64,000 bases of DNA from Moraxellaceae bacterium. GTDB lineage: Bacteria; Pseudomonadota; Gammaproteobacteria; Pseudomonadales; Moraxellaceae. Each line of letters starts with the position of its first letter. Within the stretch, counting starts at the first letter, position 1. Positions 52,755 through 60,975 of the stretch are shown here, piece by piece. The position numbers and the translations under genes were made by a program. The notes beneath the pieces are model-generated. The model was not told where the DNA came from. It did no database searches and saw only the letters and a program-made list of their open reading frames with translations. Where the stretch lies: the NCBI GenBank assembly GCA_024234595.1, contig JACKNZ010000015.1:1-64000 (forward strand), in the 5' to 3' direction.

Positions 52755-52857
52755 TTAGGACTTACGCGGTTATCGCTTATTTGTTCATATTTTAATCGTT
52801 TTTAACGATTTTATGTTCACAAAACGCGCTAATTTCGGTGAAATGCGTAAGTCCTAA
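52755..52857. repeat. GACTTACGC inverted-end repeat, copy 4 (opposite orientation)
   Basis: 103 bp with perfect 13-bp inverted ends TTAGGACTTACGC (52755-52767) and GCGTAAGTCCTAA (52845-52857), the longest ends among the copies. It abuts the stop of the carbonic-anhydrase-like gene. Confidence 0.87.
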
Positions 52858-52859
52858 CC

Positions 52860-53399
52860 TTAAACCCCTGCCTTATGTTTAACCGCCAATCTCATATAAT
52901 GTTCTGCCGAATACTTAAAATAGGCTTTTTCTTCATCGGTTAAAGCGCGTACTTTTTTAACAGGATTGCCTAAATACAAATAACCCGACTCCAAGCGTTT
53001 GTTGGGTGGCACTAGGCTGCCTGCGCCTATTAACACTTGTGACTCAATCACCACACGGTCTAGCACAATCGTACCAATGCCTACTAATACCTCATCACCA
53101 ATGGTACAACCATGCAAGGTCACATGATGGCCGATGGTGACGTGTTTACCAATTACTAATGGCGCACCCAATGGGTCAACAGGCCGTTTGTGGGTCACGT
53201 GCAGCATCGCAAAATCTTGAATGTTAGAGCCTTCGCCAATTTTAATACTATTGACATCACCACGAATTACCGCACAAGGCCATACAGAGCTATTGTCAGC
53301 TAATTCAACATCTCCAATCACCACGGCAGCACTATCTACAAAACACGACTGTGCTACGCTTGGTATTACTCCTTCAAAAGGACGAATATTCTGACTCAT
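52860..53399 (-). CDS. Gamma-carbonic anhydrase family protein (PaaY/YrdA-like)
   Basis: 179 aa, left-handed beta-helix hexapeptides (VVIGDVELADNSSVWPCAVI, RGDVNSIKIGEGSNIQDFAM) and the metal histidines in LHVTHKRP and IGHHVTLHGC. Start ATG at 53399, next to the phaC stop. Often thioesterase or carbonic anhydrase in function; not proven here. Confidence 0.88.
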   Translation of the reverse strand: MSQNIRPFEGVIPSVAQSCFVDSAAVVIGDVELADNSSVWPCAVIRGDVNSIKIGEGSNIQDFAMLHVTHKRPVDPLGAPLVIGKHVTIGHHVTLHGCTIGDEVLVGIGTIVLDRVVIESQVLIGAGSLVPPNKRLESGYLYLGNPVKKVRALTDEEKAYFKYSAEHYMRLAVKHKAGV

Positions 53400-53401
53400 A
53401 A

Positions 53402-54583
53402 TCAACCTGCCTTTGGTACAGGACGAGGATAGGCTTTAGAACGAAGCTGCAACCAATCTTTAGAAATTGACCATGTGGTATGTACTGCTTTACTGCCCGT
53501 AAACACCCCAGCATGGCCACCGGGTACAATATGAAACGTTTTATCGGTAGAAGATACAATAGACATAATGGCGCGCGCCCCTGCAATACTGACAATCTTA
53601 TCGTTGTCGCCTGCAAAGGCCAAAATATTGCTTTTAATCTGGCTAAAGTCAGCCACACGCTCGCCAATTTTTAGTTTGCCCTTGGCCATACGATTATATA
53701 AACCCATTTTACGCATCATATCTTGCACTGTTGCACCGGGGTAATCAGGCATATTCGTAAACCATTCATTCATGGTCATATAACGCGCCACATAATCGTC
53801 ATCTGCCAAATTACGAATCAACTCCAGATAACTCGACATTACCCCCACTGGATTAGTCATTTTAAACAACCAAGACAAGGTTTTGCCGTCAACATGAAAC
53901 TTGTTAGAAGCAACACTATCCAATTTAAAACCCGTTTTATTTTTGATAAAACTAGCAGGCATAGATAATAATTGGCTAATGGGTCCTGTAATAGGGTTCA
54001 TTTTGTGCATATCTATCGGGCTGGCAATGGTAATCAAGTTGGTGATTTTGTCATCTTCGGGATGAGAGGCCATATACATCAAAGCCAAAAGCCCACCCAT
54101 ACAATACCCTAATAACGAGACTTCTTCGGAGTCGCTATGTTCTCTTATCGCTGTTAATGCTTGAGGAAACCAATCATTCACATAATGTTTAAGTGATAAA
54201 TCGGCGTTTTCGGCCGTCGGTTTACCCCAGTCAATTAAATAAACCTCAAAACCATGTGCCAAAAAATATCGCACCAAACTACGGTCGGCTAATAAATCAA
54301 AAATCCACGCAAACACGCCCAACGGTGGAACCATAACAATGGGAATGGCAAAGCGACGACGACGAACATGCAAAGACTGGCCGCTTTCTAACACCAGCAT
54401 ATCTGTTTTTAAAGGTGGATAATACTTGACCGACATAATGCCATCTTGAAAAATCACTTGGTTGTCGGTTTTATCCAACAACAAATATTTTTCTTTATTG
54501 ACTTGGCGTTGCACCATATTTTTGGCAAAAGCAGCACTGGTTTTGGCTAAGCGTGAAAGTTGCTCAATTCTACTGGTGGTCAT
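53402..54583 (-). CDS. phaC: Short PhaC-type polyhydroxyalkanoate synthase (class III-like)
   Basis: 393 aa. Alpha/beta hydrolase with the PhaC lipase-box LLGYCMGGLLALMY (Cys161 nucleophile), FEVYLIDWGKPTAENADLSL, catalytic Asp in FAGDNDKIVSI, and His in PGGHAGVFTGSKA. Length matches class III PhaC. The partner PhaE and PhaB/A are not nearby, so polymer synthesis is uncertain; it might be a related acyltransferase. Confidence 0.8.
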   Translation of the reverse strand: MTTSRIEQLSRLAKTSAAFAKNMVQRQVNKEKYLLLDKTDNQVIFQDGIMSVKYYPPLKTDMLVLESGQSLHVRRRRFAIPIVMVPPLGVFAWIFDLLADRSLVRYFLAHGFEVYLIDWGKPTAENADLSLKHYVNDWFPQALTAIREHSDSEEVSLLGYCMGGLLALMYMASHPEDDKITNLITIASPIDMHKMNPITGPISQLLSMPASFIKNKTGFKLDSVASNKFHVDGKTLSWLFKMTNPVGVMSSYLELIRNLADDDYVARYMTMNEWFTNMPDYPGATVQDMMRKMGLYNRMAKGKLKIGERVADFSQIKSNILAFAGDNDKIVSIAGARAIMSIVSSTDKTFHIVPGGHAGVFTGSKAVHTTWSISKDWLQLRSKAYPRPVPKAG

Positions 54584-54609
54584 GTTAAAAATCCTGATAA
54601 AACAAAACA

Positions 54610-54772
54610 GGACTTGCGCATTTTACCGAAAGCTTGTGTTGAGCGAAGTCGAAACAAGCGCGTCTTGTGAATCCTCCCCAACCCTCCTTTACAAAAGGAG
54701 GGAGTTTCCCCCTTTTTCAAAGGGGGACTAAGGGGGATTTAACGAACAAATAAGCGATAACCGCGTAAGTCC
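54610..54772. repeat. GACTTACGC repeat, copy 5, carrying two other repeats
   Basis: 163 bp bounded by GGACTTGCGC (54610-54619) and GCGTAAGTCC (54763-54772). The normal interior is broken by a GAAGTCGA-family core (TTGAGCGAAGTCGAAAC, ~54639-54655) and by a GGAGGG/CCCCC-rich pair (CCCTCCTTT ... AAAGGAGGG; CCCCCTTTTT ... AAAGGGGG, ~54672-54740). A repeat-in-repeat structure. Confidence 0.8.
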
Positions 54773-54812
54773 AAACAAAAAAGTGCATCTCGTTAAGAGT
54801 ATGCACTTTTAG
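54773..54812 (-). terminator. Terminator of lon
   Basis: AAAAGTGCAT (54779-54788), loop, ATGCACTTTT (54801-54810), with an A-run on the plus-strand left (T-run on the minus strand). About 30 bp past the lon stop. Confidence 0.82.
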
Positions 54813-54838
54813 GATGAAGGTAAAGGGTACTATATAGA

Positions 54839-57253
54839 CTAATGAGTATTTACTCGCTCCTCCAAAGCATCGTCACTTTTTAATGCCTTAGGCGTTGTGG
54901 CCACATCATCTGCTAAAGGAATCGGTTGTTTGGCTAAAGCTATCGCTAATACCTCATCAATCCACTTCACCGTTTTAATGCTCAAATCGGCTTTGATGTT
55001 ATCAGGAATTTCTTTAAGGTCACGGGCATTTTCTTCGGGGATTAACACCGTTTTAATGCCGCCACGATGAGCCGCCAACAACTTCTCTTTTAAGCCACCA
55101 ATCGGTAACACCTGACCACGCAAGGTAATTTCACCCGTCATTGCCACATCGGCACGCACAGGAATACCCGTTAACACCGACACAATCGCGGTGCACATAC
55201 CAATGCCAGCACTCGGGCCATCTTTGGGGGTTGCACCTTCGGGAATATGAATATGCAAATCTTGGGTCTCGTGAAACTCTGGGACAATACCTAACACTTT
55301 CGAACGTGAGCGAACCACCGTAATGGCCGCTTTAATCGACTCTTGCATCACATCGCCCAATTTGCCTGTCATGGTAAAGCGGCCTTTGCCTTGTGTAGTC
55401 ACCGCTTCGATGGTTAGAAGCTCACCACCGACCGATGTCCATGCCAAGCCAGTCACTTGACCAATTTGGTCTTTTTCTTCGGCTTTGCCAAAACTGTATT
55501 TGTAAACACCGCAATAATGCTCAAGGTTATCGGCGGTAACTACCACAGTTGAATTAGTGGCAACACCCAATACCGCTTCTTTAACCACTTTACGGCAAAT
55601 TTTAGATACTTCGCGCTCTAAATTACGCACCCCTGCTTCGCGGGTATAACGACGCACCAACTCTCGTACCGCGCTCTCTTCTACCACTAACTCTTTCGCT
55701 TTTAAGCCTGCTAATTCGCGTTGTTTGGGAACAAGGTATTTTTGAGCGATGTTAACTTTTTCATCTTCGGTATAACCTGGTAGGCGAATTACTTCCATAC
55801 GGTCTAACAAGGGGGCAGGAATATCCATCGAGTTAGCGGTACACAAAAACATCACTTCGGACAAGTCATAATCCACGTCCAAATAATGGTCATTAAAATG
55901 TTGGTTTTGCTCGGCATCTAACACTTCTAACAAGGCAGAGGCTGGGTCGCCACGGCTATCCGCACCCATTTTGTCAATTTCATCTAACAAAAAGAGTGGA
56001 TTTTTAACACCCACTTTGGCCATGCGTTGAATCAATTTACCAGGCATAGAGCCAATATAGGTACGACGATGACCGCGAATCTCAGATTCATCACGTACAC
56101 CACCTAAAGCCATACGCACAAATTCACGTTTAGTGGCTTTGGCAATCGACTGTCCTAAAGACGTTTTGCCTACACCCGGAGGGCCTACCAAACACAACAC
56201 AGGTCCTTGCAATTTTTTAACCCGTGACTGTACCGCCAAAAACTCTAAAATACGTTCTTTGACTTCTTCGAGGCCATAGTGGTCGGCATCCAAAATTTGA
56301 CGTGCCATTTTGAGGTCAATACCAATGCGACTACGTTTTTTCCACGGTACACTAATCATCCAATCAATATAACTACGGACGACAGTGGCCTCGGCCGACA
56401 TCGGTGGCATCATGCGTAACTTTTTGAGTTCGGCATCAACTTTTTTACGCGCTTCGGCAGGCAGACCTGCTTTTTCGATACGCTGTTCTAATTCTGCAAA
56501 TTCATTTTCAGCACTACCTGCCTCATTTAACTCGCCCAGTTCTTTATGAATCGCTTTAATTTGCTCATTTAAATAGTATTCGCGCTGAGTTTTTTCCATT
56601 TGCTTTTTAACGCGGCCACGAATACGCTTTTCGACTTTGAGCAAATCGACTTCGGAATCCATCACCCCTAACAAATGCTGAACACGTTCTTCTAAATTAA
56701 GAATCTCTAAAATTTCTTGTTTTTCTTCGAGTTTTAGCGACAAATGGGCGGCAATGGTATCGGCTAAACGATAAGGGTCTTTAATCGTCTGTACCGAATT
56801 CCATACTTCGGGCGCAACTTTTTTGGCTTGTTTAACATATTGTTCAAATTCTGCCAATAAAGAGCGCAACAAGGCTTCGGCCTGTGTCGCATCCAAACTT
56901 GGATTAGGATGCTCGTTAACGCTGGCTAACAACAAACGACCTGTATCAATGATGTCGTCAACTTGGGCACGACGCTGGCCTTCGACCAATACTTTTACCG
57001 TGCCATCAGGCAACTTCAATAATTGCAAAATCGTGGCGACAGTGCCTACGCTATACAAACCTGCTTGATTAGGGTCATCATCCGCTGCATCTTTTTGCGC
57101 TACCACAAAAATCTTTTTTTGGCCATTCATGGCTGTTTCGAGTGCCTGAATCGACTTATCTCGTCCGACAAATAAAGGAATAACCATATGCGGATATACA
57201 ACCACATCGCGCAATGGCAATAATGGCAAATCAATCAATTCTGACTCGTACAT
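54839..57253 (-). CDS. lon: ATP-dependent protease Lon
   Basis: 804 aa. N-domain (LPLLPLRDVVVYPHMVIPLF), AAA+ Walker A LVGPPGVGKTSLGQS, Walker B FLLDEIDKM, and the protease dyad Ser in PKDGPSAGIGMCTA and Lys in GGLKEKLLAAHRGG. ATG at 57253 with GGAGAAAATT just before it. Degrades misfolded and regulatory proteins. Downstream of clpX in the classic order. Confidence 0.97.
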   Translation of the reverse strand: MYESELIDLPLLPLRDVVVYPHMVIPLFVGRDKSIQALETAMNGQKKIFVVAQKDAADDDPNQAGLYSVGTVATILQLLKLPDGTVKVLVEGQRRAQVDDIIDTGRLLLASVNEHPNPSLDATQAEALLRSLLAEFEQYVKQAKKVAPEVWNSVQTIKDPYRLADTIAAHLSLKLEEKQEILEILNLEERVQHLLGVMDSEVDLLKVEKRIRGRVKKQMEKTQREYYLNEQIKAIHKELGELNEAGSAENEFAELEQRIEKAGLPAEARKKVDAELKKLRMMPPMSAEATVVRSYIDWMISVPWKKRSRIGIDLKMARQILDADHYGLEEVKERILEFLAVQSRVKKLQGPVLCLVGPPGVGKTSLGQSIAKATKREFVRMALGGVRDESEIRGHRRTYIGSMPGKLIQRMAKVGVKNPLFLLDEIDKMGADSRGDPASALLEVLDAEQNQHFNDHYLDVDYDLSEVMFLCTANSMDIPAPLLDRMEVIRLPGYTEDEKVNIAQKYLVPKQRELAGLKAKELVVEESAVRELVRRYTREAGVRNLEREVSKICRKVVKEAVLGVATNSTVVVTADNLEHYCGVYKYSFGKAEEKDQIGQVTGLAWTSVGGELLTIEAVTTQGKGRFTMTGKLGDVMQESIKAAITVVRSRSKVLGIVPEFHETQDLHIHIPEGATPKDGPSAGIGMCTAIVSVLTGIPVRADVAMTGEITLRGQVLPIGGLKEKLLAAHRGGIKTVLIPEENARDLKEIPDNIKADLSIKTVKWIDEVLAIALAKQPIPLADDVATTPKALKSDDALEERVNTH

Positions 57254-57461
57254 AATTTTCTCCAAGCACTATGCCATTGGCAATGGTGCAATCTTGCATG
57301 TTATTTGTATGTTTTAGGGAGTTTTTGGCAAATTACAAGGGGACAGCACAGAAAAGGCTAAAATATGCAGGATTTTTGGCGTTTTTAGAGAATTTGATTG
57401 CACTCAATCCAACCATCTCAAAAGCAGATAGTTAGACTGAGGACAAGTTTGACAGCTCGAT
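57254..57461. other. clpX-lon intergenic region
   Basis: About 210 bp. No gene; a possible heat-shock promoter for lon is expected here but no clear sigma-32 site was found by eye. Confidence 0.4.
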
Positions 57462-58775
57462 TTAAGAAGCTTTTCGTTCCTCTTGAGGGACAGCAACTTC
57501 ATCATTTTTATAAACTAACAATGGCTTTTGGTCATCGGTAATGGTTTTTTCTTCAATCACCACTTTTGATATACCCTCGACTGATGGCAAATCATACATC
57601 GTTTCTAACAAGGCATTTTCCATAATCGAACGTAAGCCACGCGCACCTGTTTTACGCTCCATCGCTTTTTTGGCAGTTGCGACTAAGGCTTCTTCTCTAA
57701 ACTCTAAACCGACTCCTTCCATATCAAACAATTTTTGATATTGTTTGGTAAGGGCATTTTTGGGTTCAGTCAAAATCTGAATCAACGCATCTTCGGTCAA
57801 TTCCTCTAAAGAGGCAATCACAGGCAAACGACCAATTAACTCAGGTATTAAACCAAACTTAATTAAATCTTCTGGCTCAACTTCTTTAAAAATCTCGCCC
57901 GTGTTTTTAGTTTCTTCTTTACTGCGTACGGTGGCATTAAAACCGATACCACTTTTTTCGGAGCGGCTTAAAATCACTTTTTCTAAACCTGCAAACGCCC
58001 CACCACAAATAAACAAAATATTAGAAGTATCCACCTGTAAAAACTCTTGTTGAGGATGTTTACGTCCTCCCTGAGGTGGCACAGAGGCCATCGTGCCTTC
58101 AATCAGTTTTAGTAAGGCTTGTTGTACACCTTCGCCAGACACATCACGAGTGATAGATGGGTTTTCGGATTTGCGAGTGATTTTGTCAATTTCGTCAATA
58201 TAAACAATACCACGCTCGGCTTTTGCAACATCATAATCACATTTTTGCAGTAGCTTTTGAATGATGTTTTCGACATCTTCACCCACATAACCTGCTTCGG
58301 TTAAGGTGGTTGCATCGGCCATCGTAAAGGGAACATCTAACAAACGTGCTAGCGTTTCTGCCAATAATGTTTTGCCTGAGCCTGTTGGGCCAATCAACAA
58401 AATATTGCTTTTAGACAATTCAACTTCGGTGGATTTTTTGTTGTTGACCGCCTTTTTAGCCCCTGCTTGCAAACGCTTGTAGTGGTTATATACCGCCACA
58501 GCCAACACTTTTTTGGCTTTTTCTTGGCCAATCACATAATCATCTAAGGTTTCTTTAATCTCGCGAGGAACGGGTAAAGCGTCCTTTAATTTTTGTTTGG
58601 CTGATTCCGCAGCCTCCTCTGGTTCTTGCGCCATAATGTCGTTGCATAAATCAACACATTCATTGCAAATATATACCGAAGGCCCTGCAATCAGCTTGGT
58701 GACTTCATGCTGACTTTTACCGCAAAATGAGCAAAACAACAGTTTTTCATTACGGCTTTTACGTTCATCACTCAT
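57462..58775 (-). CDS. clpX: Clp protease ATPase subunit ClpX
   Basis: 437 aa. Zinc-binding domain CSFCGKSQHEV and CNECVDLC, Walker A LLIGPTGSGKTLLAETLA, Walker B IVYIDEIDKI, and the substrate-loop motif GYVGEDVE. Unfolds substrates for ClpP. 24 bp after clpP. Confidence 0.97.
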   Translation of the reverse strand: MSDERKSRNEKLLFCSFCGKSQHEVTKLIAGPSVYICNECVDLCNDIMAQEPEEAAESAKQKLKDALPVPREIKETLDDYVIGQEKAKKVLAVAVYNHYKRLQAGAKKAVNNKKSTEVELSKSNILLIGPTGSGKTLLAETLARLLDVPFTMADATTLTEAGYVGEDVENIIQKLLQKCDYDVAKAERGIVYIDEIDKITRKSENPSITRDVSGEGVQQALLKLIEGTMASVPPQGGRKHPQQEFLQVDTSNILFICGGAFAGLEKVILSRSEKSGIGFNATVRSKEETKNTGEIFKEVEPEDLIKFGLIPELIGRLPVIASLEELTEDALIQILTEPKNALTKQYQKLFDMEGVGLEFREEALVATAKKAMERKTGARGLRSIMENALLETMYDLPSVEGISKVVIEEKTITDDQKPLLVYKNDEVAVPQEERKAS

Positions 58776-58799
58776 TATTTTTCCTCAATCAAGCAAGAT

Positions 58800-59405
58800 T
58801 TAAGCAATCCGCTTTTCTATAACAGCATCTATCAGGCCATATTGTTTGGCGTCTTCTGCGCCCATAAAGTTGTCTCTATCGGTGTCTTTTTCGATACGTT
58901 CAATAGGCTGGCCAGTGTGAAAAGCAAGACATTCATTTAAGCGATGGCGAATTTTTAAGATTTCTTGGGCATGAATGGCTATATCAGAGGCTTGACCTCT
59001 AAAACCGCCTAAAGGCTGATGAATCATTACCCGTGAGTTAGGCAAGCAATAGCGTTTACCTTTTGCACCTGCCGTCAACAAAAATGACCCCATCGAACAA
59101 GCCTGACCAATACAAATGGTACTCACATCAGGTTTAATAAACTGCATGGTATCATAAATTGCCATGCCCGCTGTGACCGAACCACCAGGGGAATTGATGT
59201 ACAAATGAATATCTTTATCGGGATTCTCGGACTCTAAAAACAGTAACTGCGCCACAATCAAGTTGGCCATATGGTCTTCTACTTCACCCACCATAAAAAT
59301 GACACGTTCTTTGAGTAAGCGCGAATAAATGTCAAAAGCACGTTCACCACGGGAAGACTGCTCGACCACCATTGGCACAAGGCCACTGCTAATTATTGGC
59401 ATCAT
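58800..59405 (-). CDS. clpP: ATP-dependent Clp protease proteolytic subunit
   Basis: 201-aa serine protease. Catalytic Ser in IGQACSMGSFLLTAG, His in NSRVMIHQPLGGFRGQA, Asp in EKDTDRDNFMGAEDAK. Start ATG at 59405 or the next ATG (59402). Part of the tig-clpP-clpX-lon block. Confidence 0.97.
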   Translation of the reverse strand: MMPIISSGLVPMVVEQSSRGERAFDIYSRLLKERVIFMVGEVEDHMANLIVAQLLFLESENPDKDIHLYINSPGGSVTAGMAIYDTMQFIKPDVSTICIGQACSMGSFLLTAGAKGKRYCLPNSRVMIHQPLGGFRGQASDIAIHAQEILKIRHRLNECLAFHTGQPIERIEKDTDRDNFMGAEDAKQYGLIDAVIEKRIA

Positions 59406-59539
59406 GAATCATTATCTCTTTTTAATAGGCGCGCTAAGTGCCGCTTGGGGATAGACTTTTTAAAAAACAGAGGTATTTTTTAACAGAAAACACAGCACTA
59501 ATCTAGCAAATTAAGCATTGACTGACGATACAACAAACA

Positions 59540-59563
59540 AAAAGCCTCCCAAAGGAGGCTTTT
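59540..59563 (-). terminator. Terminator of tig
   Basis: AAAAGCCTCC, loop CAAA, GGAGGCTTTT just past the tig stop; it separates tig from clpP transcription. Confidence 0.88.
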
Positions 59564-59578
59564 GTTAACAATATGGCT

Positions 59579-60883
59579 TTATTGTTGTGGACGTAACAAT
59601 TCTTCGTAGCTGACTGCCTTGTCGCTAATTTGAGCAGCAGCCAAGATTAAATCGACCACTTGGTCTTCTAACACCGCAGATTGTACTTGTGCCATTTGCT
59701 CTTTATTGCTGTAGTACCATTGTACCACTTGCTCTGGCTCTTCGTACGATTGAGCCACTTCGTCAACCAAGGCACGTACACGCTCAGCGTCCACTTGCAC
59801 TTCATTCTTTTGAATGATGTTTGATACTAATAAACCCAGTGCCACAGAACGCTGTGCATTTTCTTTAAACAACTCGTCTGGCAACATCTCGGGCTTAATT
59901 TGCGCGCTCTTGCCACCAAACTGTTGAATTGCTTGTTGACGTTGACGGTTAATTTCGTCGGCAACTAAAGCTTTTGGTACTTCTAAGCTATTAGCATTCA
60001 CTAAAGCATCAAATACCGAGGCTTTTACTTTGGCACGAATCGCATTTTTTAACTCGCGTTCCATGTTTTTGCGCACATCGGCACGAAACTGTTCAACATT
60101 ACCGTCTTTAATGCCAAAGGCTTCTAAAAATGCTGCATCTAATTCGGGCAATACAGGTTTAACTACTTTTTTGACGTTAATTTTGAATTGTGCTTCTTTG
60201 CCTGCTAAGTTTTCGGCTTGATAATCAGCAGGGAAAGTCACAGTGATGGTTAATTCATCTCCTGCTTTAGCACCCACTAATTGTTCTTCAAAACCAGGAA
60301 TCATGCGCTTTGCGCCAATCACAATATTAAAGTCTTGTGCAGTGCCACCATCAAATTTTTCACCAGCAACAGAACCTTCAAAGTCAATGGTCAAACGGTC
60401 TTGCTCGGCTGCAGCCTCTGTACTTTCTTCCCACTTAGCACGTTGACGGCGCAAATTGGCAATCATAGTATCAATATCCGCGTCTGTGACTTCGGAAGTC
60501 GGACGTTCAACCGCCAAAGCAGCAAAATCAGCCAACGTGACTTCTGGATAAACTTCTACAACAGCGGCAAACTCAACGTCTTTGCCTTCATCAAAACTGA
60601 TTGGCTCAATATTAGGATAACCAGCGACTTTTAATTCGGTTTGTTGTAATGCACCAACATAAGCGTCACGAATAATATCATCTAAGGCTTCGGCACGAAT
60701 GCTTGCACCATAACGCTTTTTAATGACATTTAATGGCACTTTACCAACACGAAAACCATCCATTTTAATGGTACGAGCGGCTTGGTTGATTTTTTTGTTA
60801 ACCGTTTGTTCAACTTGTGCAGCAGGCACAGCAATTTTTAAGCGACGCTCTAGGGTAGAAACATTTTCAACAGAAACTTGCAT
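59579..60883 (-). CDS. tig: Trigger factor
   Basis: 434 aa. Ribosome-binding N-domain with GFRVGKVPLNVIKKRYG, FKBP-type peptidyl-prolyl isomerase domain (QDRLTIDFEGSVAGEKFDGG) and helical C-domain. First chaperone for nascent chains. Its start lies 77 bp past the TnpB stop, so the insertion is close to its promoter; TAGAGGATGTC gives the ribosome site. Confidence 0.97.
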   Translation of the reverse strand: MQVSVENVSTLERRLKIAVPAAQVEQTVNKKINQAARTIKMDGFRVGKVPLNVIKKRYGASIRAEALDDIIRDAYVGALQQTELKVAGYPNIEPISFDEGKDVEFAAVVEVYPEVTLADFAALAVERPTSEVTDADIDTMIANLRRQRAKWEESTEAAAEQDRLTIDFEGSVAGEKFDGGTAQDFNIVIGAKRMIPGFEEQLVGAKAGDELTITVTFPADYQAENLAGKEAQFKINVKKVVKPVLPELDAAFLEAFGIKDGNVEQFRADVRKNMERELKNAIRAKVKASVFDALVNANSLEVPKALVADEINRQRQQAIQQFGGKSAQIKPEMLPDELFKENAQRSVALGLLVSNIIQKNEVQVDAERVRALVDEVAQSYEEPEQVVQWYYSNKEQMAQVQSAVLEDQVVDLILAAAQISDKAVSYEELLRPQQ

Positions 60884-60925
60884 GACATCCTCTAAATACT
60901 AAGGCAATTCAAAGCGGCCTGTCAT

Positions 60926-60975
60926 AAACAAGCCTATAAAATTTTGACATCTTCCCATAGCTAAAGCAAGGGGAT
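60926..60975 (-). ncRNA. Likely omega-RNA 3' part and IS605-type end
   Basis: On the minus strand the TnpB stop is followed by CCCCTTGCTTTAGCTATGGG (a hairpin CCC...GGG) and AAGATGTCAA, the typical layout of the RNA scaffold of TnpB elements, followed by the possible guide (from 60943 downward). The same GATGTCAA end recurs at 51020-51027. Inferred from family knowledge. Confidence 0.55.

Noticed and set aside
52757..53399. CRISPR array or other spaced repeats
   Set aside because: No regularly spaced direct repeats with spacers were seen anywhere in the window; the tandem and inverted repeats have other layouts.
54462..54731. Plus-strand open frame over the phaC start and nested repeat
   Set aside because: It is antisense to phaC and its peptide (SEVETSASCESSP) is simply the translation of repeats.
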